From Brucella pituitosa (GTDB lineage: Bacteria; Pseudomonadota; Alphaproteobacteria; Rhizobiales; Rhizobiaceae): a DNA stretch of 64,000 nucleotides. The notes beneath the pieces were generated by a model. It had not been told where the DNA came from, searched no databases, and saw nothing but the letters and a program-made list of their open reading frames with translations. Positions 21,244 to 31,940 of this stretch are shown here, one piece after another. The translations under genes and the position numbers were made by a program. Each line of letters begins with the position of its first letter. The first letter of the stretch is position 1. The DNA lies in assembly GCF_003049685.1 (NCBI RefSeq), contig NZ_PYSY02000002.1, positions 806,001 to 870,000 of the forward strand, read 5' to 3'.

Positions 21244-22715
21244 TTCTTCGGGGTAAAGCGTCCGGCTGCCTGCTCGATCGCACTGGCTGCCTGGAACAAG
21301 GTTTCTTCCTCAAACGGACGACCAATCAGCTGCAAGCCAAGCGGCAGGCCCTGATCGTTAAGACCCGCAGGAACAGCAATGCCCGGCAGACCGGCCATGT
21401 TGAGCGTAATGGTGAAGATGTCGTTGAGATACATCTTGACCGGATCGTTCGCCAGTTCCTTGTCGCCAATGCTGAACGCAGCAGACGGCGTTACAGGTGT
21501 CAGGATTGCATGAACGCCGCTTGCAAAGACGTTTTCAAAGTCTTTCTTGATCAGCGTGCGAACCTTCTGCGCGCGCAGATAATAGGCGTCGTAATAGCCA
21601 GCCGACAGGACATAGGTTCCGGACAGGATACGGCGCTTCACTTCCTTGCCAAAGCCAGCAGCGCGGCTCTGTTCGTACATATCGGCAATATCCTTGCCCG
21701 GTACGCGCAGACCATAACGCACACCATCATATCGTGCGAGGTTGGACGAAGCTTCTGCAGGCGCAACGATATAATAGGCGGCAAGTGCGTATTTGGTGTG
21801 CGGTAGCGAAACATTGACTATTTCTGCACCCGCATCTTTCAGATATTGGACGCCCTTCTGCCAGAGCGCTTCGATCTCTTCCGGCATGCCATCCATGCGA
21901 TATTCGTTCGGAATACCGATCTTGAGCCCCTTCAGGGACTTGCCGATAGCTGCTTCGTAATCCGGCACCGGCAGATCAACCGAGGTCGTATCTTTCAGAT
22001 CAAGCGATGCCATGGACTTGAGCAGGATCGCTGCATCACGCACATCGCGGGCAATCGGCCCAGCCTGATCAAGCGACGATGCATAAGCAACTGTGCCCCA
22101 GCGCGAAACGCGGCCATAGGTCGGCTTGATGCCGACAGTGCCTGTGAAAGCTGCGGGCTGGCGGATCGAGCCGCCCGTATCGGTTGCCGTAGCGCCTGCG
22201 CAAAGATGCGCCGCAACTGCTGCCGACGAACCACCCGAAGAGCCGCCCGGCACCAGATCGACGTCCGAGCCATCCGCACGCCATGGGTTTTTCACAGGAC
22301 CGTAATAGGAGCTTTCATTGGACGAGCCCATGGCAAATTCGTCCATGTTGAGCTTGCCCAGCATGACTGCGCCATCTGCCCAGAGATTGGCTGTTACGGT
22401 CGATTCATATTCCGGCTTGAAGCCATCAAGAACATGCGAACAAGCCTGCGTGTGAACACCCTTGGTCGCAAACAGATCTTTCACGCCAAGCGGAATACCT
22501 TCAAGCGCACCGGCTTTGCCTTCAGCGATACGCGCATCGGAAGCCTTTGCCATTTCGCGCGCCTTTTCAGGCGTCACAGCGACATAGGCATTGAGCTTGT
22601 CATTGGCGGAATCAATAGCCGCAATATAGGCATCTGTGAGTTCAGTCGCGGTAAATGCCTTGGCCTTCAGCTTGTCGCGCGCTTCGGCAATGGTCAGTGC
22701 GGTCAGTTCGCTCAT
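21234..22715 (-). CDS. gatA: Glutamyl-tRNA(Gln)/aspartyl-tRNA(Asn) amidotransferase subunit A
   Basis: The amidase subunit of GatCAB, which makes Gln-tRNA(Gln) in bacteria lacking GlnRS. From ATG 22715 it has 493 residues, the usual length (an in-frame Met at 22736 would add seven). The amidase signature has the Ser-cisSer-Lys triad: [11 protein letters not shown] for Lys, [18 protein letters not shown] for the serines and [13 protein letters not shown]. gatC lies upstream with a GNAT gene between; gatB is not in the window. Confidence 0.95.
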   Translation of the reverse strand: MSELTALTIAEARDKLKAKAFTATELTDAYIAAIDSANDKLNAYVAVTPEKAREMAKASDARIAEGKAGALEGIPLGVKDLFATKGVHTQACSHVLDGFKPEYESTVTANLWADGAVMLGKLNMDEFAMGSSNESSYYGPVKNPWRADGSDVDLVPGGSSGGSSAAVAAHLCAGATATDTGGSIRQPAAFTGTVGIKPTYGRVSRWGTVAYASSLDQAGPIARDVRDAAILLKSMASLDLKDTTSVDLPVPDYEAAIGKSLKGLKIGIPNEYRMDGMPEEIEALWQKGVQYLKDAGAEIVNVSLPHTKYALAAYYIVAPAEASSNLARYDGVRYGLRVPGKDIADMYEQSRAAGFGKEVKRRILSGTYVLSAGYYDAYYLRAQKVRTLIKKDFENVFASGVHAILTPVTPSAAFSIGDKELANDPVKMYLNDIFTITLNMAGLPGIAVPAGLNDQGLPLGLQLIGRPFEEETLFQAASAIEQAAGRFTPKKWW

Positions 22716-22732
22716 CGTCAAATCCTGTAAAG

Positions 22733-23206
22733 TCACGCCTCAACGAGACGCTTTTCAAAAAAGGCGCTGTATTCGGAGTCCGGATAATCCAGAACCACAC
22801 CACAGCGCACAAAACCCGAATTCTCATAAAGCCGCCAGGCGCCATCGAAGCCGGTGCCAGTGCCCGTTTCAAGGACCAAACGCGAAATACCCCTGGCTCT
22901 TGCCAGCTCGACAATCGCATCGACAAGAAGTGAACCGACACGCTTGCCGCGGACTTCCGGGCGAGTGAACATGCGCTTGAGTTCACCCACACCGTTGTCA
23001 TGCATTTTCAACGCACCACAACCAACAGCCTTGCCGTTCTCATCTCGTGCGACGAAAACCGTGGTATTCACCTCTGCCATCTGTTCGACAGTCATCTTGA
23101 ACTGGAACTCGAGAGGCGAAAGCGGCAGCATATGCGCATTCAGCGCTTCAACCAGATCGCGCACATCGTCCTGCAGTGGGGTCTCGACGGAAACCCGAAC
23201 GACCAT
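22733..23206 (-). CDS. GNAT-family acetyltransferase between gatC and gatA
   Basis: A 157-residue protein with [20 protein letters not shown]-type motif A ([20 protein letters not shown]) and [20 protein letters not shown] near the end, as in the PhnO/YsnE-like GNATs. Four bases separate it from the gatC stop, and gatA begins 18 bp after it, so it is an insertion in the gat operon, a layout I know from Brucella relatives. Its substrate is unknown. Confidence 0.85.
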   Translation of the reverse strand: MVVRVSVETPLQDDVRDLVEALNAHMLPLSPLEFQFKMTVEQMAEVNTTVFVARDENGKAVGCGALKMHDNGVGELKRMFTRPEVRGKRVGSLLVDAIVELARARGISRLVLETGTGTGFDGAWRLYENSGFVRCGVVLDYPDSEYSAFFEKRLVEA

Positions 23207-23210
23207 CGAC

Positions 23211-23498
23211 TTACTCCACGACCTTTGGCACCACGAAGAAATTGTCTTCGGTTACAGGCGCATTGGCAACAACGGCATTGGCGATATTACCATCCGTCAC
23301 TGCGTCTTCACGCAGGCGCATCTTCATCGGCGTCACCGAAGTCATCGGCTCAACACCTTCAATATCGACTTCGTTCAACTGCTCGACAAAGCCCAGAATT
23401 GCATTGAGTTCACCGGTCATGCGTGCAGCTTCATCTTCACTGACAGCAATGCGCGCAAGATGCGCAACGCGCTTGACGGTGGAAATATCGACGGACAT
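23211..23498 (-). CDS. gatC: Amidotransferase subunit C
   Basis: A 95-residue GatC, the belt-like subunit that holds GatA and GatB together. Seen are [20 protein letters not shown], the Glu-rich hinge [20 protein letters not shown] and [16 protein letters not shown] at the end. It starts at ATG 23498 and is the first gene of the leftward run; the UPF0173 gene 116 bp upstream has a separate start. Confidence 0.93.
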   Translation of the reverse strand: MSVDISTVKRVAHLARIAVSEDEAARMTGELNAILGFVEQLNEVDIEGVEPMTSVTPMKMRLREDAVTDGNIANAVVANAPVTEDNFFVVPKVVE

Positions 23499-23614
23499 CC
23501 TGTTCTCCGCAAATGCTTGAGTAGGACAGCATGAGGCTGCCCCGGAAAGGTTCTTTTACCGGCTATAACGGTGCGGGTGGGGAAGCGCAACATTTCTTGC
23601 GCTTCCATCCGCAG

Positions 23615-24322
23615 TTAGAAACTGTGAACAGTGCCGGGTTCAGCCACCAGCACCTTTGTTTCCTTGTGATCGGCCATTGCCGCAACGAATTTGTCTGCTG
23701 TCTTTTCAATGAACGGGAACGAGCCGTAATGGCACGGCAACACGGTCTTGAAATTGAAATAGCGCTGGCAGGCGAGTGCGGCAACAGCGCCACCCATGGT
23801 GAAGCGATCACCAACCGGCACGATGCCGATTTCTGGCTGATGCAGTTCATTGATGAGAGCCATGTCGGAGAAAATATCCGTGTCACCCATATGATATAGT
23901 GTCGGCGCATTTTCGAAATGGAACACCAGGCCGTTCGGATTGCCCATTGATTGCGTGATGCCATCTTCAGTCATCAGTGCAGAAGAATGCAACGCGTTGA
24001 CAAACGTCACGCTGAAGCCATCGCGAACAATCGTGCCGCCGGTATTGCCCATGCTGAAATTTTCAAGGCCCTGGCGACCGAGCCAGCCAGTTATTTCAGG
24101 GTTTGCGATAACCGTTGCACCATGCTCTTTGGCGATTTCGACTGTATCGCCGATATGGTCGCCATGACCATGGGTCAGCGTAATATGCGTGACACCCTGC
24201 GTTGCTTCTTTAAAATCGATGCCTTTGGCGCCAGGGTTTCCATTGATGAATGGATCGATCAGAATGACCGCTTTGTCCGTTTCAACACGATAGGCTGCGT
24301 GGCCCAACCAGGTGATTTTCAT
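23615..24322 (-). CDS. UPF0173 metal-dependent hydrolase (metallo-beta-lactamase fold)
   Basis: A 235-residue MBL-fold protein: [30 protein letters not shown], then the zinc motif [13 protein letters not shown] at about residues 51-62, [15 protein letters not shown] (third-motif Asp) and the late His in [12 protein letters not shown]. The length matches UPF0173. Its substrate is not established. It is monocistronic, with gatC downstream. Confidence 0.9.
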   Translation of the reverse strand: MKITWLGHAAYRVETDKAVILIDPFINGNPGAKGIDFKEATQGVTHITLTHGHGDHIGDTVEIAKEHGATVIANPEITGWLGRQGLENFSMGNTGGTIVRDGFSVTFVNALHSSALMTEDGITQSMGNPNGLVFHFENAPTLYHMGDTDIFSDMALINELHQPEIGIVPVGDRFTMGGAVAALACQRYFNFKTVLPCHYGSFPFIEKTADKFVAAMADHKETKVLVAEPGTVHSF

Positions 24323-24433
24323 TGCAGTACTCCTTGCGGCTCGATTTTCAGTTTTAAAACAGATATTACGCGAATGAAGTTTCAGGCAATATGACGCCTG
24401 ATCAAAATGCTATGAGGAACCCAAAGAGGAACA

Positions 24434-24928
24434 ATGGCCGTCGTTGAAATCGAAGACGTTTTGGAAATTCTGCAACCTGGCCAGACCATTGCCGGTCTTG
24501 ATCTTGGCACCAAAACCATTGGCCTTGCCGTTTCCGATCTTGGCCTGTCCTTTGCCAATCCTCGACCTGTTATCAAACGTGCCAAGTTCACAATCGATGC
24601 ACAGGTGCTGCTCAAAGCGCTCGAAGCCGACAAAGTTGGCGTCATCATTATCGGCCTGCCGATGAACATGGACGGCACTGCGGGCCCACGCGTTCAGGCA
24701 ACACGCGCATTTGTACGCACCATGCAGCCGCTGACCGATCTGCCATTCGTATTCTGGGACGAACGGCTCTCGACAGTTGCTGCCGAACGCGTACTGATCG
24801 GCATGGATGTTTCTCGCGGCAAGCGGGCCGAACGCATCGATTCAGCCGCTGCATCATTCATTCTGCAAGGCGCACTGGATCGCCTTCACCTGCTCGATCG
24901 TCAAAGACACGAGAACAATCCCGAATAG
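24434..24928 (+). CDS. ruvX: RuvX/YqgF-family Holliday-junction resolvase or rRNA nuclease
   Basis: A 164-residue RNase H-like protein. [20 protein letters not shown] has the first catalytic Asp, [18 protein letters not shown] the conserved turn, [19 protein letters not shown] the Asp-Glu-Arg motif, and [17 protein letters not shown] the last Asp. The family takes part in pre-16S rRNA processing and possibly junction resolution. It is divergent from the UPF0173 gene. Confidence 0.93.
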   Translation: MAVVEIEDVLEILQPGQTIAGLDLGTKTIGLAVSDLGLSFANPRPVIKRAKFTIDAQVLLKALEADKVGVIIIGLPMNMDGTAGPRVQATRAFVRTMQPLTDLPFVFWDERLSTVAAERVLIGMDVSRGKRAERIDSAAASFILQGALDRLHLLDRQRHENNPE

Positions 24929-25001
24929 TGGTTCGGATAACCGACAGTCCACAAATTAATGGTCGGCAGAAAAAACTAAAAAATAAATGATTTCACTTGC
25001 T

Positions 25002-25018
25002 CCTCTAGTCACTAGAGG
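25002..25018. other. Hairpin upstream of the zinc-ribbon gene
   Basis: CCTCTAGTCACTAGAGG is a 17-base palindrome, 44 bp before ATG 25062. It may be the end of the ruvX transcript or an operator; it has no U-run, so it is a poor terminator. Confidence 0.4.
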
Positions 25019-25061
25019 ATTTAGACTCGCAAAATAGTTACTTATTTTACGAGATAAATTT

Positions 25062-25409
25062 ATGAGTTTTTTACAAAATTTTATGCGCCGATACGTCGGC
25101 AATATGAGCAATGGACATAACGATTATAGAAATGGAACGAACCATGGAAATGGTTATGGGCAGGGCAAATGTCACGGCTCCAAACATGGCAGTTATTCTC
25201 CATGGGAAAATCAGCAGGCACAACCAACGCCACAACTGAAGGCCTGTCTGGCATGCAATTTCGGCGCTGACGCCTCAGCATCATATTGTTCGAAGTGCGG
25301 TTCCGCCTTTGCAAAACCAAACGAGCAGACCTGCTCCAGATGCCAGACTATGTTGTCATCTGATAGCCGGTTCTGTTCTCAGTGCGGGCAACAAATCAAT
25401 CCGGCTTGA
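25062..25409 (+). CDS. Double zinc-ribbon protein
   Basis: A 115-residue protein. The first half is Asn/Gly/His-rich and unstructured (NGHNDYRNGTNHGNGYGQGK). Two zinc ribbons follow: CLACNFGADASASYCSKCG and CSRCQTMLSSDSRFCSQCG, each with four Cys in CxxC...CxxC form. Both ribbons are intact. The family is found as a short orphan in rhizobia; a protein- or nucleic-acid-binding role is likely but unknown. The leader is AT-rich and different from its neighbours, with a weak ribosome site (GAGATAAATTT). Confidence 0.7.
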   Translation: MSFLQNFMRRYVGNMSNGHNDYRNGTNHGNGYGQGKCHGSKHGSYSPWENQQAQPTPQLKACLACNFGADASASYCSKCGSAFAKPNEQTCSRCQTMLSSDSRFCSQCGQQINPA

Positions 25410-25416
25410 CCTTTGA

Positions 25417-27048
25417 TCAGCTACTCTCTGGATAGAGCTGATCGAGGATCCTGTTGGCATTGTGGCGCGCGTCGAGCATGCCATAAGTCGAGCGCCACTG
25501 CCCACCGAGCCGGGTTTCAATGAAAGCATCCGCAATGTCGTCTGCACCAAGATTACGCAGTTCGGCGGCAGCGGCGGCATAGGCAAGCTGTTCCGTTAGC
25601 AGACGCGCGACGCCCTGATCGGTTTCAGTCAGCTGCAATGCGGCCTGAAGCACATCGATTGTGCCCTGCCCACGCACACCCAGTTGTTCGCTGATCCAGT
25701 CCAGCACTTCATCGAAAAGCGACGGTGCGCGTGACAGCACCCGGGCTACATCGAGCGCCATCACATTGCCCGAGCCTTCCCAGATCGCGTTGACAGGAGC
25801 TTCACGATAGGCGCGGGCGAGATTGCCCTCCTCAATGTAACCATTGCCACCAAGGCATTCCATGGCTTCATAAAGCAGTGACGGCGCGATCTTGCAGACC
25901 CAATATTTGACAACCGGTGTCATACAGCGGGCAAAAGCGGCTTCCGCCCGGTCACTTGCGGCCATATCGAAAGCACGCGCAAGGCGCATGGAAAGTGCCG
26001 TCGCACCTGCAACATCAAGCGCCATATCAGCCAAAACGCGGCTCATGAGCGGCTGTTCGATCAATGGTTTATCGAACACTACCCGATGACGCGCATGATG
26101 AACGGCTTCAGCCAGGCCTGAACGCATCAAACCAGCGGAGGCAACCGCACAATCAAGCCGGGTCAACGTTACCATATCCATAATGGTCTTCACGCCCTCG
26201 CCGGGATTTCCGACAAGATGGCCGATAGCACCGTCAAATTCGACTTCTGCGGAAGCGTTGGATTTATTGCCCAGTTTGTCTTTCAGGCGCTGGAAGAAGA
26301 AGCCATTTCCAGCGGCTTCGTTGGTCAAACGTGGCAACAGGAAGCATGAAAGGCCCTCTTCCGCTTGAGCCAGCACGAGAAATGCATCGGACATTGGAGC
26401 CGACATAAACCATTTGTGTCCGCTCAGTGTGTAAGTGCCATCCTCTTTGCGTTCAGCACGGGTCGTATTGGCACGCACATCTGTGCCGCCCTGCTTTTCG
26501 GTCATGCCCATGCCGAGCGTGATGCCCTGCTTGTTGAATGCAGGCTTTTGCGAAGAATCATATTTGCGCGACAGAACCTGTGGCGACCATTCCTTGTATA
26601 GTTCGGACGACGCCATCACGGCGGCAAGCGATGCATTCGTCATCGTCAGTGGACAAAGATGTCCGGCTTCAAGCTGCGCTGTCAGATAAAAACGCGCGGC
26701 ACGTGCCTGATGCCTGCGACCTGTCTCAAGAGGATTGGCCTCCCAGATCGAGCAATGCAGCCCTTGCGCAATCGAACGGCGCATCAAGGCATGGTAAGCG
26801 GGATGATATTCAACAAGATCGACACGTCGTCCCTGCCGGTCATGCGTACGCAGTTTCGGCAATTCGGTATTTGCAAGCCGTGCGAGATCCTGCGCTTCCG
26901 CCGACAAGACAAAACGTCCGGTATTCTCCAGATCGGTATGAAGCTCTTTCGGAAAACGCGCTGCGATTTGTATCAGAAGCGGATCGCCCAGATATGCATT
27001 GGTGCCCGTCATGGACGGTGTCTGGTTGGTGACTTCGTGAGTTTTCAC
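25417..27048 (-). CDS. aidB: AidB-type acyl-CoA dehydrogenase family protein
   Basis: A 543-residue flavoprotein. The N-terminal helices (LIQIAARFPKELHTDLENTG) precede the acyl-CoA dehydrogenase core: GMGMTEKQGGTDVRANTTRA (FAD-binding middle domain), YTLSGHKWFMSAPMSD and, later, ECLGGNGYIEEGNLARAYRE. AidB is longer than metabolic acyl-CoA dehydrogenases because of a C-terminal DNA-binding region and is induced by alkylating agents in E. coli; Brucella has an AidB found at the poles. It converges with the zinc-ribbon gene. Confidence 0.88.
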   Translation of the reverse strand: MKTHEVTNQTPSMTGTNAYLGDPLLIQIAARFPKELHTDLENTGRFVLSAEAQDLARLANTELPKLRTHDRQGRRVDLVEYHPAYHALMRRSIAQGLHCSIWEANPLETGRRHQARAARFYLTAQLEAGHLCPLTMTNASLAAVMASSELYKEWSPQVLSRKYDSSQKPAFNKQGITLGMGMTEKQGGTDVRANTTRAERKEDGTYTLSGHKWFMSAPMSDAFLVLAQAEEGLSCFLLPRLTNEAAGNGFFFQRLKDKLGNKSNASAEVEFDGAIGHLVGNPGEGVKTIMDMVTLTRLDCAVASAGLMRSGLAEAVHHARHRVVFDKPLIEQPLMSRVLADMALDVAGATALSMRLARAFDMAASDRAEAAFARCMTPVVKYWVCKIAPSLLYEAMECLGGNGYIEEGNLARAYREAPVNAIWEGSGNVMALDVARVLSRAPSLFDEVLDWISEQLGVRGQGTIDVLQAALQLTETDQGVARLLTEQLAYAAAAAELRNLGADDIADAFIETRLGGQWRSTYGMLDARHNANRILDQLYPESS

Positions 27049-27066
27049 AGGCTTATCCGTTTGGTT

Positions 27067-27170
27067 AGAGCATTTGAGCCAAAAGTGCGAAGCGGTTTTG
27101 CGTGAGGCAAATGCGTAAGAACAAGTAGTTAGAGCGATTTCAGCGATTCAGTCTTAACTGGAACCACTCT
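27067..27170. repeat. Long dispersed repeat (about 100 bp), copy 1
   Basis: Begins AGAGCATTT, then AAAAGTGCGAAGCGGTTTTG, AACAAGTAGTT and CGATTCAGTCTTAACTGGA. The same blocks in the same order occur at 57891-57990. The half from CGATTCAGTCTTAACTGGA is also conserved, so the unit is more than a simple palindrome. Confidence 0.75.
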
Positions 27171-27287
27171 AAGGTCTGTTGAGAATTAAAGCGGGTACAG
27201 AATTCAATTTATGCCCTCATGCATTCCAATTTCCTAACATTTTCCAACGGACGTGCAATTTCCACCCAAAAGAATACAGGTTTTTCT

Positions 27288-27314
27288 TTGTGAATCGACC
27301 AAAGCCATTATAAG
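27288..27314 (+). promoter_or_regulatory. Candidate pyrB promoter
   Basis: TTGTGA (27288-27293) then 15 bases then TATAAG (27309-27314), 46 bp before pyrB. The spacing is short, so it is only a candidate. Confidence 0.35.
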
Positions 27315-27359
27315 GGCGGTTGCGGTCCAGCTTTCGCAGCTCTATACGGGTGACTTGCC

Positions 27360-28331
27360 ATGACAAACCAAACGGTCTCTCCGCTATTCCCTCACCGCCA
27401 CCTGCTTGGCATCAAGGGGCTATCGCCCCTGGACATTCTTTGCCTTCTTGATCTTGCTGATCAGGAAGTCGCTGTTTCAAGACAGCCAGAAAAGGAAAAG
27501 TCCGTGCTGCGCGGTCGCACGCAAATCAACCTCTTCTTTGAAGCATCGACGCGAACACAATCTTCGTTCGAACTGGCTGGAAAACGGCTGGGCGCTGACG
27601 TGATGAACATGTCCGTCGGCAATTCGTCGGTCAAAAAAGGCGAAACGCTGATCGATACGGCCATGACGCTCAACGCCATGCAGCCCGATATTCTGGTCAT
27701 TCGCCATGCTTCGGCCGGTGCTGCGGCACTGCTTGCGCAAAAAGTCGGCTGTGCAGTCGTCAATGCAGGCGACGGTGCCCATGAGCATCCGACCCAGGCA
27801 CTGCTTGATGCGCTCACCATCCGTCGCGCCAAGGGCGAAATCGGAAACCTTATCGTTGCGATTTGCGGCGATGTACTTCACTCACGCGTTGCGCGCTCCA
27901 ATATCCTTCTTCTCAATGCACTCGGGGCACGCGTTCGTGTTGTTGCTCCTTCGACGCTGCTGCCCGCTGGCATCGCTGATATGAGTGTCGAAGTTTACAA
28001 TACCATGGAAGAAGGCTTGAAAGACGCTGATGTCGTCATGATGTTGCGCCTTCAACGCGAGCGTATGGCCGGTTCCTTCGTGCCTTCGGTGCGCGAATAT
28101 TTCCATTTTTATGGGCTCGACACCGAAAAGCTCAAATATGCAAAGCCTGATGCTCTCGTCATGCATCCTGGCCCGATGAACCGCGGCGTTGAAATCGCCT
28201 CCGACATTGCCGATGGTCCACAAAGCATGATCCAGCAGCAGGTTGAAATGGGCGTGGCCGTTCGTATGGCGGTCATGGAAGCGCTGCTTGATCCCCGACG
28301 TAGCCAATCGAGCACCGGAGAACGAGCATGA
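27360..28331 (+). CDS. pyrB: Aspartate carbamoyltransferase catalytic subunit
   Basis: Condenses carbamoyl phosphate with aspartate in pyrimidine synthesis. It has 323 residues. Carbamoyl-phosphate contacts [20 protein letters not shown] and [11 protein letters not shown], the [12 protein letters not shown] loop, [15 protein letters not shown] and [13 protein letters not shown] are all present. It overlaps the dihydroorotase-like gene by 4 bases (ATGA), the standard layout of the ATCase/pseudo-DHOase complex. Confidence 0.95.
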   Translation: MTNQTVSPLFPHRHLLGIKGLSPLDILCLLDLADQEVAVSRQPEKEKSVLRGRTQINLFFEASTRTQSSFELAGKRLGADVMNMSVGNSSVKKGETLIDTAMTLNAMQPDILVIRHASAGAAALLAQKVGCAVVNAGDGAHEHPTQALLDALTIRRAKGEIGNLIVAICGDVLHSRVARSNILLLNALGARVRVVAPSTLLPAGIADMSVEVYNTMEEGLKDADVVMMLRLQRERMAGSFVPSVREYFHFYGLDTEKLKYAKPDALVMHPGPMNRGVEIASDIADGPQSMIQQQVEMGVAVRMAVMEALLDPRRSQSSTGERA

Positions 28332-29614
28332 GCGCGGTCCTGTTTGAAAATGCCCGCATCGTTGACCCTTCTCGCGGGCTGGACGAAAACGGCAGCTTGC
28401 TCATCCAGGATGGCAAGATTGTCGCAAGTGGTGCCGATGCGCGCAATCAGGGCGCTCCAGAAGGCGCGGAAATCGTTGATCTCAACGGCATGGCAATCCT
28501 GCCCGGTCTGGTTGACTCGCGTGTTTTCATCGGTGAACCCGGTGCCGAACATCGCGAAACCATCGCTTCTGCAAGCCGTGCGGCGGCAGCCGGTGGTGTC
28601 ACCTCCATCATCATGATGCCCGATACAGATCCGGTCATTGATGATGTTGCGCTTGTTGAATTCGTCAAGCGTACTGCGCGCGACACGGCCATCGTCAATG
28701 TCCATCCGGCAGCAGCCATTACCAAGGGACTGCATGGCGAGGAAATGACCGAGATCGGTCTGCTTCGCAATGCGGGAGCCGTTGCATTCACCGAAGGTCG
28801 TCACACGATTGCCAACACGCAATTGATGCGCCGTGCACTGACCTATGCCCGTGACTTTGACGCGGTCATTGCCTGCGAAACCCGCGATCCCTATCTCGGC
28901 GCAAATGGCGTGATGAATGAAGGCTTGTTCGCAAGCTGGCTCGGTCTGTCCGGCAGCCCACGTGAAGCTGAAGTCATCCCGCTCGAACGCGACCTGCGGC
29001 TCGCCGCACTGACCAGAAGCAAATATCACGCAGCCCAGATTTCCTGCGCCATGTCTGCCGATGCTTTGCGCCGCTCAAAAGAACTCGGCACGAAAGTCAC
29101 TGCCGGCGTTTCCATCAACCACCTGTCGCTCAACGAAAACGATATTGGCGAGTTCAGGACATTCTTTCGTCTTTCGCCGCCTCTGCGCAGCGAGGAAGAT
29201 CGTCTGGCGATGGTTGAAGCAGTCAGGAATGGAACAATTGATATTGTCGTTTCTGCCCATGATCCGCAGGATGTCGACACCAAGCGTCTTCCCTTCGCAG
29301 ATGCCGAAGCTGGTGCCATTGGCCTGGAAACGCTGCTCGCAGCGGCTCTTCGCCTCTACCACAATGACAGCATTCCTTTGCTGCGCCTTACGGAAGTGCT
29401 TTCGACCGCGCCCGCGCGTATTTTCGGCCTTGATGCCGGAACGCTCAAGCCCGGTGCAAAAGCTGACCTTGCCATCGTTGATCTCGACGAGCCGTGGGTC
29501 GTTCGCGAGCAGGATCTGCATTCGCGCTCGAAGAACAGCTGCTTTGAGGGTGCTCGCTTCCAGGGGCGTGTGAACCGCACCATAGTTGGTGGCAAAACCG
29601 TTTACACAGCTTAG
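28328..29614 (+). CDS. Dihydroorotase-like protein, probably inactive (PyrX type)
   Basis: A 428-residue protein aligned end to end with type I dihydroorotases ([45 protein letters not shown] and [20 protein letters not shown]). The metal ligands are missing: the DxHxHxREPG motif reads [10 protein letters not shown], the later His positions are ACET and QISC, and the final Asp lies in a non-canonical AHDPQ. It is therefore likely a non-catalytic partner that stabilises the overlapping pyrB product. It is usually annotated pyrC in this group. Pyrimidine synthesis needs another, active dihydroorotase elsewhere. Confidence 0.88.
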   Translation: MSAVLFENARIVDPSRGLDENGSLLIQDGKIVASGADARNQGAPEGAEIVDLNGMAILPGLVDSRVFIGEPGAEHRETIASASRAAAAGGVTSIIMMPDTDPVIDDVALVEFVKRTARDTAIVNVHPAAAITKGLHGEEMTEIGLLRNAGAVAFTEGRHTIANTQLMRRALTYARDFDAVIACETRDPYLGANGVMNEGLFASWLGLSGSPREAEVIPLERDLRLAALTRSKYHAAQISCAMSADALRRSKELGTKVTAGVSINHLSLNENDIGEFRTFFRLSPPLRSEEDRLAMVEAVRNGTIDIVVSAHDPQDVDTKRLPFADAEAGAIGLETLLAAALRLYHNDSIPLLRLTEVLSTAPARIFGLDAGTLKPGAKADLAIVDLDEPWVVREQDLHSRSKNSCFEGARFQGRVNRTIVGGKTVYTA

Positions 29615-29678
29615 CAATCGCTTAAATAAGCATCCAGAATAATGCCTTAGGCTTTTCTGGCAGCTCTCACAAATTTTA

Positions 29679-29712
29679 GAAAAGCCGTCTTGCTTTTAGG
29701 CGGCTTTTCTTC
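29679..29712. terminator. Terminator after the pyrBC-like pair
   Basis: AGAAAAGCCG ... CGGCTTTTCT with a T-rich 3' side gives a strong 10-bp stem. It separates the pyrimidine genes from plsY. Confidence 0.8.
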
Positions 29713-29747
29713 TCAATTGATTTAATAAAGAAGATATGGGGAGTTTC

Positions 29748-30353
29748 ATGGCCGAAACAGGCATGGTCAATTTGGTGACGCTCGGCACGCTGATATTCGG
29801 CTATATCCTTGGTTCCATTCCCTTCGGGCTTATCCTGACGCGGCTTGCAGGGCTAGGCGATGTGCGTTCAATCGGTTCCGGCAATATTGGCGCAACCAAC
29901 GTTTTGCGCACCGGAAACAAGAAACTTGCTGCTGCAACGCTTCTTCTCGATGCGTTTAAAGGCACCGTCGCCGTGCTGATTGCCTCGCGCTTTGGTGAGC
30001 ATGCTGCGATTGCAGCCGGGTTTGGTGCCTTTGTCGGCCACCTCTTCCCCGTCTGGATCGGCTTCAAAGGTGGCAAGGGTGTCGCGACCTATCTCGGTAT
30101 CCTGCTTGGACTTGCCTGGCCCGGTGCGCTGGTGTTCATCGCCGCCTGGATCATCACGGCCTTACTGACCCGCTATTCATCGCTTTCAGCTCTTGTTGCG
30201 ACCCTCATTGTCCCGATTGCACTTTACGTGCGTGGAGATCTTGCGATTGCAGCATTGTTTGCCGTCATGACGGTGATCATCTTCATCAAACATCATGCCA
30301 ATATTTCGCGACTTCTGAGCGGCACCGAAAGCAAGATCGGCAAAAAGGGATGA
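29748..30353 (+). CDS. plsY: Acyl-phosphate glycerol-3-phosphate acyltransferase
   Basis: A membrane enzyme making lysophosphatidate from acyl phosphate and glycerol-3-phosphate. From ATG 29748 (GGGGA site before it) it has 201 residues and five membrane spans. The conserved loops are [51 protein letters not shown] and, near the end, [20 protein letters not shown]. An earlier in-frame ATG at 29736 lacks a good site. Its stop overlaps the dprA start by 4 bases. Confidence 0.93.
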   Translation: MAETGMVNLVTLGTLIFGYILGSIPFGLILTRLAGLGDVRSIGSGNIGATNVLRTGNKKLAAATLLLDAFKGTVAVLIASRFGEHAAIAAGFGAFVGHLFPVWIGFKGGKGVATYLGILLGLAWPGALVFIAAWIITALLTRYSSLSALVATLIVPIALYVRGDLAIAALFAVMTVIIFIKHHANISRLLSGTESKIGKKG

Positions 30354-31522
30354 AAGAGGGCGCGAATTCGAAGACTGGAATTCGCCTCTCCGACCGCCAG
30401 CGGATAAACTGGCTGCGTCTTATCCGAACCGAAAACATCGGTCCTGTCGCCTTTCGCGATCTCATTCTCTTTTGCGGCTCTGCAGCCAACGCAATCGAAC
30501 GCTTGCCCGATCTCAATATTCGTGGCGGCGGCTCGCGGCCAGTGCGCGTTTCGTCATTGGACGATGCCGAGCGCGAGCTTGAAGCCATTGAGCATATGGG
30601 AGCCCGCCTTGTCGGCATGGGCGAGCCGGACTATCCGCAGCAACTGAAAAACTGTGAAGCACCACCACCATTGGTCACCATAAAGGGCGATGCGAATGTG
30701 TTTCGCAAACCGCCCGTAGCAATCGTCGGTTCGCGCAATGCCTCAGTCGTTGGCGCACGTTTCACCGAAAAACTTGCGCGCGATCTGGGTGATGCCGGAT
30801 TCGCCATCGTTTCAGGACTGGCACGCGGCATCGATGCAGCGGCCCATAAGGCCAGCATGGCAAGTGGCACGATTGCAGTTCTGGCTGGCGGTCTCGACCG
30901 GCCCTACCCACCTGAAAATCTGCCAATCTATCGCGCAATTCCCGAAAACGGCGGCGCACTGATTACAGAAATGCCGATGGGTGCAGAGCCCCGCGCGCGC
31001 GATTTTCCACGACGCAATCGAATTATTGCAGGGCTGTCGTTGGGTCTGATTGTCATTGAAGCGGCTGAACGCTCCGGCTCGCTTATCAGCGCGCGCATGG
31101 CTGGCGAAATGGGGCGAACGGTTTTTGCCGTGCCAGGCTCTCCGCTTGATCCGCGCGCTCGCGGTACAAATGCCCTCCTCAAGCAGGGTGCGACACTCGT
31201 TACGGGTGCGGACGACGTGATCGAATCTCTGGCACCACTCATGCCGGACGGCAGCACTGTACCCAATCCGATACAGACTGATCTCCTGAACCAGCTTGAT
31301 GAAGAACCGGCAGTGCTGCAGCCGATCACTACAGACATGGAGCGCGATCTTATGGTCGACGCGCTTGGCCCTGTGCCGATTGATGTGGACGCTTTGGTCA
31401 GGCATGTCGGCATCAATGCTGGTTCAGCACAACTGATCTTGCTGGAACTTGATCTTGCCGGGAGGCTGTTACGCTATCCCGGCAATCAGGTGGCTCTCAT
31501 GCCGCAAGAGGAACATTTTTAA
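30350..31522 (+). CDS. dprA: DNA processing protein, RecA loader in transformation
   Basis: A 390-residue DprA with a SAM-like N-terminus, a Rossmann-fold core ([90 protein letters not shown]) and a C-terminal winged-helix ([20 protein letters not shown]). DprA shields incoming single-stranded DNA and recruits RecA. It is cotranscribed with plsY. Confidence 0.95.
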   Translation: MKEGANSKTGIRLSDRQRINWLRLIRTENIGPVAFRDLILFCGSAANAIERLPDLNIRGGGSRPVRVSSLDDAERELEAIEHMGARLVGMGEPDYPQQLKNCEAPPPLVTIKGDANVFRKPPVAIVGSRNASVVGARFTEKLARDLGDAGFAIVSGLARGIDAAAHKASMASGTIAVLAGGLDRPYPPENLPIYRAIPENGGALITEMPMGAEPRARDFPRRNRIIAGLSLGLIVIEAAERSGSLISARMAGEMGRTVFAVPGSPLDPRARGTNALLKQGATLVTGADDVIESLAPLMPDGSTVPNPIQTDLLNQLDEEPAVLQPITTDMERDLMVDALGPVPIDVDALVRHVGINAGSAQLILLELDLAGRLLRYPGNQVALMPQEEHF

Positions 31523-31524
31523 AG

Positions 31525-31692
31525 TCAGTCATATATATAGCTATGTTGATTGTCTCGCGCTTCCTGCAGTGCCATATCCATCAGATAGACCAGAAGATGA
31601 CTATCGGTTGTCCTTGCCATTTTGACGAGTTCTTGCAGCATTTCTTCAATATACGCCAATGTCTCACGGTGAGTTGTCTCCCGTTGAACCAT
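31525..31692 (-). CDS. Small conserved protein, 55 aa, convergent with dprA
   Basis: From ATG 31690-31692: MVQRETTHRETLAYIEEMLQ, then ELVKMARTTDSHLLVYLMDM, ending ALQEARDNQHSYIYD. It is all-helical with regular Leu/Met spacing, and its pattern (RETLxYIExMLxELxxMAR... LxYLxxMAxxEAxD) is one I associate with short conserved proteins of rhizobia. The stop codon is 3 bp from the dprA stop. It is too short for common gene-length cut-offs and easily missed. The function is unknown. Confidence 0.65.
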   Translation of the reverse strand: MVQRETTHRETLAYIEEMLQELVKMARTTDSHLLVYLMDMALQEARDNQHSYIYD

Positions 31693-31940
31693 TTATGCCC
31701 CCACGACGTTTCCGTTTCCATCACGTGAAAATCACCCTTCTGGTTCAAACCCATCGGATATACCCCAATCGAATACTACCACTGGCTTCACAATCTACAA
31801 TAGCAATCTTAGGTTGTATTTGACGAATTTTGCCATCATGCTCTTGACCAAACGCAAACCGCTGTTCATGTGAAAGGCAACAATTTGAACGCGATGAAAG
31901 GGCATTTTGCCTTGGAAGGTCGCGAATCTAGGCTGCTTTA

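Noticed and set aside
21846-22730. Long plus-strand open frame opposite gatA (294 codons)
   Set aside because: It is the antisense of a well-conserved enzyme gene; the translation has no recognisable domain and is rich in Arg, Cys and His, as expected for a shadow frame in GC-rich DNA.
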